A DNA stretch of 29,019 nt, taken from assembly GCA_002398405.1 (NCBI GenBank), contig DGYN01000120.1, positions 1,567 to 30,585 on the forward strand. The letters run 5' to 3'. Below, piece by piece: positions 23,238 through 29,019 of the stretch. Under the pieces are notes generated by a model. It had not been told where the DNA came from, searched no databases, and saw only the letters and a program-made list of their open reading frames with translations. The DNA comes from Caulobacteraceae bacterium UBA5005 (GTDB lineage Bacteria > Pseudomonadota > Alphaproteobacteria > Caulobacterales > Caulobacteraceae). The position numbers were made by a program, and so were the translations under genes. Each line of letters starts with the position of its first letter. Positions within the stretch are counted from its first letter, which is position 1.

Positions 23238-24661
23238 GTCGAAGGCGTCGCTGAAGGAGGATTGGCGGCGTCCCAACCGCCGCCCAGGGCCTTGAAGGCC
23301 TGGACCGAGCGGCGCAGGGCCTGGGTCCTCGCCGAGGTCGCCTGGGCGCGGGCGCCGCGCCAGGCCTGTTCGGTCTGGAGAAGGGTGGTGAGGTCGGTGA
23401 GGCCGGCGTCATAAAGCCGGCGGTTGGCGTCGTAGGATTCGCGCGCGGCCCGCTCACCGGCTTCCAGGAGCGTGAGGCGGTTCTTGTCGGCGGTGAGCTG
23501 CAAAAGGGCGTTATCGGCTTCGCCATAGGCGGTCTGCACGGCCTTTTCGTAGGCGAGCACGGCCTGCTCGGCCTGGGCGGCGCGGACGTTGGTGATGGCG
23601 ATCAGCTCGGGCCGGCGCAGGATCGGGACGCTGACCCCGGCGCCGATCGACCAGTTGAACAGGGTCGAGGAGAAGGACTGGCTCCCGAAGGTCTGATCGC
23701 TTCGCATCAGGCCAACGCCCGGCATCAGGGTGAACTTCGGGAAGAGGTCGAGACGGGAGACCTTTAACTGGGCGATGGCGACGGCCAGCCGCTCCTCCGC
23801 CTCGCGCACGTCGGGGCGCCGCTGCAGCAGCTCGCCCGGCACCGTGGCCGGGGGCGAGGGCGGGACGCCCAGCGCCAAAGTGACCGGCAAGGTGTCGCGA
23901 CTGGCTCCGCCCCGGCCAACCAGAACCAGGAGCGTGCGGCGCGCGGCGTTCAGCTCGGCTTCCAGCTGCACGACATTGGCGTCGGACTGGGCGACGTCGG
24001 CCGCGACGCGGCGGGCGTCGGAAGTCGCGCCAAGCCCCCGCTGAGCACGGGTCTGAGCGGTGTCCAGCAAGGCGCGGCTGATAGCGGCGGCGCCCCGCGC
24101 ATCGTCGAGTTGCTGAGCGAGCCCCCGGGCGGCGAAAAGGCTATCGGCGACCCCGGCGGCCAGGGCGGCGCGGGAGCCTTCGATATTGAAGACCTTGGAC
24201 GCGAAATCATTTTCCACCGCGCGGCGGGCGGTGCGAGTGCGGCCCCAGAGGTCGACCTCCCAGGAGACGTCGAAATCCAGGGAATAGTTCTCAGCCGTTC
24301 CAGAGGACGAGAAGGGGCTCTGCGTGCCGGAAATGGTGCTGTTGCCTCGGGTCGAGGCATTGGCGCTGAGGGCGCCCTGCGGATAGGCGCTGCGGATATT
24401 GGCCAGGCGCTGGGCCCGGGCTTCGACGAGGCGGGCCTGGGCGATCCTGCCGTCAGGGGAACTCGCCAGCGCCTCTTCGACCAGGGCGCTGAGCTGGGGA
24501 TCATTGTAGGCCGCCCACCAGCGGTCGAGGGGCGCGGCGCCGGCCAGGGCCTGGGCGTCGAACGCCCCTGGCAAGGCGGTCTGCGGCTCGCGCACGGGCG
24601 CGGTGCTTGCGCAGGCCGCAAGCAGCGGAAGAACCGCGAGGATCAGGGTGCGTCTTTGCAT
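23234..24661 (-). CDS. NodT-family outer-membrane efflux lipoprotein (TolC/OprM-like)
   Basis: A 475-aa outer-membrane factor. The lipoprotein signal MQRRTLILAVLPLLAACAS has C17 as lipidated residue. Then come WWAAYNDPQLSALVEEALASSPDGRIAQARLVEARAQ, the classic start of NodT proteins, two long helical hairpins separated by beta strands, RRPDVREAEERLAVAIAQLKVSRLDLFPKF, and a second internal repeat with YEKAVQTAYGEADNALLQL. It forms the trimeric exit duct of the RND system. It is first in its operon, an order (channel-adaptor-pump) seen in some alphaproteobacterial clusters. The 200-nt upstream region has no gene and contains a 12-nt palindrome, a plausible operator. No regulator gene is adjacent. 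Confidence 0.93.
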   Translation of the reverse strand: MQRRTLILAVLPLLAACASTAPVREPQTALPGAFDAQALAGAAPLDRWWAAYNDPQLSALVEEALASSPDGRIAQARLVEARAQRLANIRSAYPQGALSANASTRGNSTISGTQSPFSSSGTAENYSLDFDVSWEVDLWGRTRTARRAVENDFASKVFNIEGSRAALAAGVADSLFAARGLAQQLDDARGAAAISRALLDTAQTRAQRGLGATSDARRVAADVAQSDANVVQLEAELNAARRTLLVLVGRGGASRDTLPVTLALGVPPSPPATVPGELLQRRPDVREAEERLAVAIAQLKVSRLDLFPKFTLMPGVGLMRSDQTFGSQSFSSTLFNWSIGAGVSVPILRRPELIAITNVRAAQAEQAVLAYEKAVQTAYGEADNALLQLTADKNRLTLLEAGERAARESYDANRRLYDAGLTDLTTLLQTEQAWRGARAQATSARTQALRRSVQAFKALGGGWDAANPPSATPST

Positions 24662-24752
24662 GTCGGAGCCGGGGAGGAGCTAGGCCGCTAGATAGGCCGC
24701 ATCGCCCTCAGATCAAAGGGGGTCATATTGATAATCATGATGTTGTTTATGC

Positions 24753-24764
24753 CTTTCGCGAAAG
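24753..24764. promoter_or_regulatory. 12-nt palindrome upstream of the RND efflux operon
   Basis: CTTTCGCGAAAG is a perfect palindrome, 91 nt upstream of the NodT start, within a locally A/T-rich 200-nt gap (24662-24861) that otherwise holds no gene. A weaker dyad (CCGAC-N6-GTCGG, 24793-24808) lies next to it. Placement fits a repressor or activator site for the efflux operon, but the binding protein is unknown. Confidence 0.35.
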
Positions 24765-24861
24765 CGGTCCAAAGAACGAGCCGCATGCCTCACCGACGAT
24801 TCAGTCGGCGCCAGATCGACAAACAGATGCGAACGGCGAAGCAAATAAATCCGAACGCGGT

Positions 24862-25752
24862 CTAATTTGGTCCAGGCGCGGTCTCTTCAGGCTCGATCAA
24901 GCTGATTTTTTCCAGATCAGCCACCGGACGGCCGGCGTCATCCAGGGTGATGGCGTCGATGTAGCGGGCGCCAAGCACGATCTCGTCGTGGCCGTAGTAG
25001 CGAAGCTCGTGGACGATGGCTTCCAGCATGGGGTCCCGGGCCTCCACCTTGAGGAATAACATCCATTGCCGCGCCGCCAGCGTTTCGGCGTTGAGCCCGT
25101 GGAGAGGGCTCGTCCCATCGATCTCATGCATCAGGGTGATGGTCAGAGGGAAAAACGGCAGGGTCGAGCGGACCAGGCGCAGCTCATGGATATTGAAGAA
25201 GTCGCGCCCTTCCTGCGTCACCTCGCGGACCATGGCGTTCAGTTGCGCCACGGCGTCGGTCATGGCGTGCGGGCGGCCGTTGCCGATGCGGATCATCAGG
25301 GTCGGCTTGCCGTTGTGCGTGGCGACCACCGCCTTGTCGGCGAACAGGATCTTGGCCTTGGCCCGGGAGAACCTGACGAAAACAAGGCCCATCATGATGG
25401 CGATGAAGGCCAGGCCGATGACGATCTCTACCGTGGCGATGATCCGCGCCGTCACCGCCTCCGGCCGGATCGTACCGTAACCTGAGGTCGACAGGATCTC
25501 GAAGCTGAAGAACATCGCGTTGCGGAAGACCTTCAGGTCCATGCCCGAGATCGGGCCGGGCAAAAGGCTGTAGATCACCGCGAAGACGGTGGTGACGGCG
25601 GCATAGATGCCGGTCAGCCAGGCGATAAAGGCCGGCCAGCCAATAGTCAGGGCCAAATGATAGGGATCGCGCGCCTCGAGCCCGCTTACCCCGAGCTTAT
25701 GCAGCTCGAAACGGCCGACCTTAAGTTTGTGAATTTTGCGCCTGGCCCCCAT
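24862..25752 (-). CDS. Inward-rectifier-type potassium channel (KirBac-like)
   Basis: A 296-aa channel with the KirBac plan. There is an amphipathic N-terminal slide helix ending ARDPYH, an outer helix (about 36-62, WPAFIAWLTGIYAAVTTVFAVIYSLL), and a pore helix with filter (FRNAMFFSFEILSTSGYGTI, filter T89-G93). The inner helix is about 100-128. The C-terminal immunoglobulin-like cytoplasmic domain has FSRAKAKILFADKAVVATHNGKPTLMIRIGNGR and FPLTITLMHEIDGTSPLHG, all very close to the Kir family. It should conduct K+ or related ions across the inner membrane, gated by lipids and pH. The filter reads TSGYGT rather than TVGYGD/TIGYGx, which may change selectivity. Its start is 20 nt after the ICMT-like gene, so it may belong to that operon. 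Confidence 0.88.
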   Translation of the reverse strand: MGARRKIHKLKVGRFELHKLGVSGLEARDPYHLALTIGWPAFIAWLTGIYAAVTTVFAVIYSLLPGPISGMDLKVFRNAMFFSFEILSTSGYGTIRPEAVTARIIATVEIVIGLAFIAIMMGLVFVRFSRAKAKILFADKAVVATHNGKPTLMIRIGNGRPHAMTDAVAQLNAMVREVTQEGRDFFNIHELRLVRSTLPFFPLTITLMHEIDGTSPLHGLNAETLAARQWMLFLKVEARDPMLEAIVHELRYYGHDEIVLGARYIDAITLDDAGRPVADLEKISLIEPEETAPGPN

Positions 25753-25772
25753 GGATCATGAGCCTAGCGCGG

Positions 25773-26348
25773 CTATACGGCGGTGTCCCGTCGGAAGAGA
25801 TTGGGCCACATGAAACCCGCACGGCGCCGGTAATCGCGGTAGGTCTCACGCAGGGTTGAGGCTTCGAACTTTGCTTCTTCGCGAAGCGCGGCGGCGATGT
25901 AACAGGCGAGGAGGGTCGCCCCGCCGATGAGCGCCCAGGTAGAGCGGGACGCCGCCGCACAGCCGATCCAGAAGACGGTGTAGGCGGCATAGAAGGGGTG
26001 GCGAACCCAGCGGTAGGGCCCGCTCGCCACCAGGAAGGCGGGGACGTCATTGTCGAAGGCGAGAGAAAGCCGTTGCTGTCGGGTCGCCCTGAGAGCAGCG
26101 GCGAAGAGGGTAGCGCCCGCGACCTGCGCGCCAAGGCCCAGGGCCGCCCAGGCGGGGGCGGGCGGTGAACTCCACAAAGCCACAAGGGTCGCCGCGACCG
26201 TGAGGACGCCGAGGACCGAAATGAGATGAATGCCGGCAGGGGTCTTCACCGACCGGAAGTGTGACCGGATCGCCCAAGCGAATAGAAGGAAAATCGCCAG
26301 GGTCGAAGCGGTGAGACTCGCCGTGGCGGCCATCTCGGCGAGCGGCAT
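25773..26348 (-). CDS. ICMT/PEMT-like integral-membrane methyltransferase family protein
   Basis: A 191-aa membrane protein with four or five hydrophobic helices. The signature GPYRWVRHPFYAAYTVFWIG (110-129) is that of the isoprenylcysteine carboxyl methyltransferase/phospholipid methyltransferase fold, in which the H-P-x-Y segment and a later Glu (in LREEAKFEASTLRETYRDYRRR) build the SAM site. Such enzymes methylate lipophilic carboxylates, amines or thiols at the membrane. It is third in a tight operon; its ATG shares one base with the stop of the diiron-enzyme gene (TGATG). A much longer frame reaching 26762 exists only because it runs antiparallel in frame through the upstream gene; that extension is Arg-rich and rejected. 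The likely substrate is the product of the two upstream enzymes, which is inference. Confidence 0.82.
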   Translation of the reverse strand: MPLAEMAATASLTASTLAIFLLFAWAIRSHFRSVKTPAGIHLISVLGVLTVAATLVALWSSPPAPAWAALGLGAQVAGATLFAAALRATRQQRLSLAFDNDVPAFLVASGPYRWVRHPFYAAYTVFWIGCAAASRSTWALIGGATLLACYIAAALREEAKFEASTLRETYRDYRRRAGFMWPNLFRRDTAV

Positions 26349-27016
26349 CAGTTCGGACGTCCAGCAGCGAGCCGCGCGATGTCGTTGTAAATCTCGCCAT
26401 AGAGGTAGCCCGCCGTGGCGGCGGCGAAGGCGGCGTGGCGCCATTCGTCGGGGGTCAGCGTCTGTCCGGCGAATAACGCGCGAAGCTCTTCGCTGTGGCC
26501 TTCGTCGGTCACCGCATGCGACCGGAAGAAGGTGAGCTGATTGGGCTGGACACCCAGGTCCCCGATCAGCCGGGCGCCCATCTGCGCGCCATATCTCGCC
26601 GCGATTCCTTCCAGCACCGAGGCTATGGCCAAGCGGCTGAGGGGCGCGGTCTCGGCCGTGTGGAAATTGAAGGCGATGTAGGCCGCGGCGGGCGGCCGCG
26701 GATAGGAGGACTCGATGTCTTTTGGCAGACGCTGCAGCGCGCCGAGGTCGTCCATGATCCAACGCCAGTGAGTCTTTTCCTCGTCAGCGTGAGCGAAGAG
26801 ATATTCCCGCACCTGCCAGCGATGATCCGGACAGCGCGCGCCGGCCAGGGCGAACGACGAAGAACTGGCCCGGGTCTGATGGAACAACTGCTGCAACAGC
26901 GCGGCGTAGTCCTCGGCGGTGACCCGTCCGTTGATCAGGAGTCCGATCAAGAGATTTCCGGCAAAGCCGCCGATCGCCTCTTCTACTGCGGCGGTAAAGG
27001 TTTGGTGGTCGCTCAC
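26348..27016 (-). CDS. Heme-oxygenase-like (TenA/PqqC-type) putative diiron oxidase/oxygenase
   Basis: A 222-aa all-helical protein of the heme-oxygenase-like superfamily. The likely metal ligands are present at the expected places: EEKTHW (E79/E80, H83), LEGIAARYG (E136) and HAVTDEGHSEE (H167, D171, H174). This E-x2-H, E, H-x3-D-x2-H pattern is that of heme-oxygenase-like diiron oxidases (HDOs) such as UndA, BesC and SznF, rather than of thiaminase TenA or cofactor-free PqqC. Such enzymes perform C-C cleavage, desaturation or N-oxygenation on fatty or amino acids. The start is GTG at 27016 within a GTGA overlap with the acyltransferase stop, preceded by AAGGAG. Being locked between an acyltransferase and a membrane methyltransferase, it probably modifies an acylated small molecule. 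Confidence 0.8.
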   Translation of the reverse strand: MSDHQTFTAAVEEAIGGFAGNLLIGLLINGRVTAEDYAALLQQLFHQTRASSSSFALAGARCPDHRWQVREYLFAHADEEKTHWRWIMDDLGALQRLPKDIESSYPRPPAAAYIAFNFHTAETAPLSRLAIASVLEGIAARYGAQMGARLIGDLGVQPNQLTFFRSHAVTDEGHSEELRALFAGQTLTPDEWRHAAFAAATAGYLYGEIYNDIARLAAGRPN

Positions 27017-27663
27017 GAGGTCTCCTTCGCCGACATGGCTTCAAGGTGGGCTAGCCAATTCATGAGCTCCGCTGAAACACGAACGCCAGGCAGATCCCCA
27101 ACCACGTCGTCGATGACCCCGCGTCCACCAGGGGCAGGCACATACCGCATCAGGCGCACCGGACGACCCGTTCTTGGGTGGGTCAGGAGGGCCGAGATCG
27201 GTTCCAACCCGATAATGCGGCGGTAGAGTGGAGCCAGTCGGTCGGGAGCCGCCACGACCGAGGCGCGGCACCCGAATGACCAAGAGCAGAGACAGGCCTC
27301 CCGAATGAGGCGGCGCACCGTCATTGGCGCGGCCGGACCCTCGGAGTGCGACACCACCAGGCGGGATACAGCGAGCAGCTCGTGCCGACAGGCCTCCGGA
27401 ATCGGAAGCGGCAGGATGGGCTCGAAATCGAAGCCCGAAGCCGTCGCGAAATTCATGCGGACGGCGCCGGCGAGGTGATCATCTCTATAGACCAGAAGAT
27501 GGGTCGCCGCCGGGTCCCAGGCGTCCTCAAGACCAAGCTCTGGCGCCACGGCGGCGCGCAGGGCCACGATTGCATCGCGGCGATCGGCCCAAGCCGCGCT
27601 GACAATGGTGAGTGACGCGGCGCCCGCGCCGGACGGCGCGACAGTGGTCGCCTTTGCAGACAT
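27013..27663 (-). CDS. LuxI/FeeM-type N-acyltransferase (GNAT fold, autoinducer synthase-like)
   Basis: A 216-aa acyltransferase. The arrangement LEDAWDPAATHLLVYRDDHLAGAVRMN followed by ELLAVSRLVVS matches the LuxI/FeeM fold: Asp-x2-A-x-H-L-L, G-x-V-R, then E-x3-SR-L-V (E95, SR at 100-101). A C-terminal GNAT part follows (VRRLIREACLCSWSFGCRASVVAAPDRLAPLYRRIIG). These enzymes transfer acyl chains from acyl-ACP/CoA to an amino acid or S-adenosylmethionine. Without the strict LuxI core residues it is closer to N-acyl amino acid synthases and exosortase-associated acyltransferases. It is first of a three- or four-gene operon, with GGGGGA upstream of ATG 27663. A 17-nt inverted repeat lies 18 nt before the start. 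No luxR is visible. Confidence 0.8.
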   Translation of the reverse strand: MSAKATTVAPSGAGAASLTIVSAAWADRRDAIVALRAAVAPELGLEDAWDPAATHLLVYRDDHLAGAVRMNFATASGFDFEPILPLPIPEACRHELLAVSRLVVSHSEGPAAPMTVRRLIREACLCSWSFGCRASVVAAPDRLAPLYRRIIGLEPISALLTHPRTGRPVRLMRYVPAPGGRGVIDDVVGDLPGVRVSAELMNWLAHLEAMSAKETS

Positions 27664-27681
27664 CTATCCCCCACGTCCGAC

Positions 27682-27698
27682 AAGACCTGCATGGTCTT
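27682..27698. promoter_or_regulatory. Inverted repeat upstream of the acyltransferase operon
   Basis: AAGACC (27682-27687) and GGTCTT (27693-27698) are perfect reverse complements around a 5-nt spacer, 18 nt upstream of the acyltransferase ATG. It is in the 77-nt gap between this operon and tadC, which must contain the operon promoter. It may be an operator or a leader hairpin; resemblance to lux boxes is weak. Confidence 0.4.
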
Positions 27699-27740
27699 TG
27701 CCGGGGGTTGGGCGGCGTCCGATACTACCAAACGGTAGCG

Positions 27741-28715
27741 TTAGTTCAGGGTGTCCTGCACCTTGATAATGGCGGGGCCGAGGATGGCCACGAACAGCAC
27801 CGGCAGGAAAAACAGGATCATCGGCACGGTGAGCTTGGCCGGCAGGGAGGCGGCCTTCTTTTCGGCGGCGGCCAGGCGCAGGTCGCGGTTTTCCTTGGCC
27901 ATCACGCGCAGCGCCGTGCCCAAGGGCGTCCCGTAGCGTTCGGCCTGGATCATGGCGGTGCAGACCGACTTGATCCCCGGGTGGTTGTTGCGCTTGGCCA
28001 GGCCCTCATAGGCCATCCGCCGTTCCGGCAGGTAGGAGAGCTCGGCGGTCAGGAGGGTGAGTTCTTCGGCCAGCTCGATGGAGGTCGGGCCGATTTCCGA
28101 GGAGACCTTCTGAATGGCCGCCTCGATGGACATTCCGCTTTCGACGCAGATCAAGAGGAGGTCCAGGGCGTCGGGGAAGGCGGCGACGATCGAGGCGCGG
28201 CGCTTTTCCGCGACGTTGGAGATGTAGATGTTCGGTGCGTAGTAGCCGGCCACGAAGGCCGCCACGATGGCCGCGAATTTGCGGATGCCGTTCAGCTCGA
28301 AGTCATTGATAAAGATCAGATAGATGGCGGCGACGGCGCCGAGCGCGAACGGCGTCACCAGGCGGAAAAAATAGAAGCGGCTGATCGGCTGCGGGCCGCG
28401 AAAACCGGCCTGGGCGAGCTTGTCGACGACCTTGGGGTCTTCCAGAAGCTTGGAAAGTTGCAGACGTTCGACCACGCGCTTGGACATGCCATCGTCGCTG
28501 TGGCGAAGGGTCGAGGCGTTGTTTTTCGCGGCGATGGCTTCGCGGCTCTTGCGGCGCAGTTCCTCGCGGCGGTTCGCCACCGATTTCAGGCGCCCGGCCA
28601 GGTTCGATTGATTGAACATCGGCGCGGCCAGGGTGACGATGGTCGCGAAACAGACAATGGCCGCAAACGCCGCCAGGAGGTTCTCAGGGGTGGTGACAAG
28701 CTCGACGAAATCCAT
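27741..28715 (-). CDS. tadC: Type II secretion system F family protein TadC (Tad/Flp pilus platform)
   Basis: A 324-aa inner-membrane platform protein of the tight adherence (Flp) pilus, CpaH in Caulobacter. One N-terminal helix (about 12-32), a basic cytoplasmic region, two central helices, then the T2SSF domain with AAFPDALDLLLICVESGMSIEAAIQKV and the second half-repeat CTAMIQAERYGTPLGTALRVMAKENR, ending with a last helix (LPAKLTVPMILFFLPVLFVAIL). It works with TadB and the ATPase TadA to assemble Flp pilin. GGAGGG lies 7 nt before the ATG. It follows tadB by 16 nt and is probably the last pilus gene here, since the next gene downstream belongs to an unrelated pathway after 77 nt. Confidence 0.94.
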   Translation of the reverse strand: MDFVELVTTPENLLAAFAAIVCFATIVTLAAPMFNQSNLAGRLKSVANRREELRRKSREAIAAKNNASTLRHSDDGMSKRVVERLQLSKLLEDPKVVDKLAQAGFRGPQPISRFYFFRLVTPFALGAVAAIYLIFINDFELNGIRKFAAIVAAFVAGYYAPNIYISNVAEKRRASIVAAFPDALDLLLICVESGMSIEAAIQKVSSEIGPTSIELAEELTLLTAELSYLPERRMAYEGLAKRNNHPGIKSVCTAMIQAERYGTPLGTALRVMAKENRDLRLAAAEKKAASLPAKLTVPMILFFLPVLFVAILGPAIIKVQDTLN

Positions 28716-28731
28716 CTGCGCCCTCCCCCCG

Positions 28732-29019
28732 TCAGAACTTGAAGTTGATCATTTTGCGCATGACGAAAATGCCGATGCACATCCAGATCAGACCGCCGCC
28801 CAGCATCATGTTGCCGCGCGGGTCGGTGTACATGATCGACATGTAGGCCGGTGAGGTGAAGCTGATCATGCCCACCACGCCCGGCGGCAGGGAGCCGATG
28901 ATCCCGGCCGAGGTGACGGCTTCGGCCGACAGGGCCTTGATCTTTTCGCGCATCAGCTTGCGCGAGCGCAGCACGACCGAAAGGTTGCCCAGGGCTTCGG
29001 CCAGGTTGCCGCCGGTCTT
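28732..29019 (-). CDS. tadB: Type II secretion system F family protein TadB (C-terminal part, partial)
   Basis: The last 95 codons of the TadB platform protein (CpaG in Caulobacter); the 5' part lies beyond the right edge and the frame is open to base 29019. The visible part starts KTGGNLAEALGNLSVVLRSR, the second half of the T2SSF signature. It continues REKIKALSAEAVTSAGI and ends with two hydrophobic segments (IIGSLPPGVVGMISF and MLGGGLIWMCIGIFVM) and a short basic tail. Together with TadC it forms the inner-membrane base of the Flp pilus. The remaining tad/cpa genes are presumably upstream to the right of the window. Confidence 0.92.
   Translation of the reverse strand, partial: KTGGNLAEALGNLSVVLRSRKLMREKIKALSAEAVTSAGIIGSLPPGVVGMISFTSPAYMSIMYTDPRGNMMLGGGLIWMCIGIFVMRKMINFKF

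Noticed and set aside
26349..26762. N-terminal extension of the ICMT-like protein
   Set aside because: It is Arg-rich and out of frame with, but wholly inside, the diiron-enzyme gene; the start at 26348 gives the expected first membrane helix.
1..29019. CRISPR arrays, insertion sequences or transposase/integrase genes
   Set aside because: No regularly spaced repeats, terminal inverted repeats with a transposase frame, or recombinase motifs were seen in the window.

Overview
The window is high-GC DNA from an alphaproteobacterium, most probably of the Caulobacteraceae (Caulobacter/Phenylobacterium type). Supporting signs are the Tad/Cpa pilus platform genes at the right edge, a NodT-type outer-membrane lipoprotein in the RND operon, a mitochondrial-type cytochrome c, dense gene packing with ATGA/GTGA/TTGA overlaps, and TTG/GTG starts. 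This placement is inferred from gene content; there is no rRNA or marker phylogeny here.

Left part (1-8493): a molybdenum hydroxylase pair of the isoquinoline 1-oxidoreductase type (minus strand, large subunit cut by the window edge) diverges from a small periplasmic cytochrome c. Next come a siroheme-synthase-like gene with a truncated methyltransferase domain, coupled to an orphan molybdate-type permease, and an AsmA-family protein. These are followed by a low-complexity lipoprotein, a DUF3445 (HODM-like) protein, a HAD phosphatase, a small FliL-like exported protein and a DUF983 membrane protein.

Accessory block (8495-14712): a four-ORF minus-strand cluster lies directly beyond the 3' end of a tRNA-Ala(CGC) gene. 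In transcription order it encodes (D) a 57-aa truncated copy of the N-terminus of the next protein, (A) a 494-aa protein with a P47/OrfX (TULIP)-like N-terminal signature, (B) a 538-aa protein with a RES-like (NAD+-targeting) N-terminal pattern and a charged coiled-coil tail, and (C) a 938-aa protein with a Gly-rich segment, a long helical region and a beta-rich C-terminus recalling the end of Tc-toxin A subunits. None has a signal peptide. This is the best candidate for an undescribed toxin-like or contractile/assembly system.

Middle (14809-18972): tRNA-Ala with its promoter and a terminator, YggT, an amtB-glnK ammonium module (order reversed from the usual glnK-amtB), an acyl-CoA dehydrogenase, and a Crp/Fnr-type regulator preceded by a perfect inverted repeat.

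Right part (18973-29019): a translationally coupled RND efflux operon (TolC/NodT lipoprotein, membrane-fusion lipoprotein, HAE1-type pump) and a KirBac-like channel with an unusual filter. Upstream of the channel is a tight three-gene operon: LuxI/FeeM-type N-acyltransferase, heme-oxygenase-like diiron enzyme and ICMT-like membrane methyltransferase. It looks like a small lipid-metabolite or signal pathway and is the second strong candidate for novelty. The window ends in tadC and the C-terminal part of tadB. No stretch over 300 bases lacks a gene. No IS element, integrase or CRISPR array was seen.
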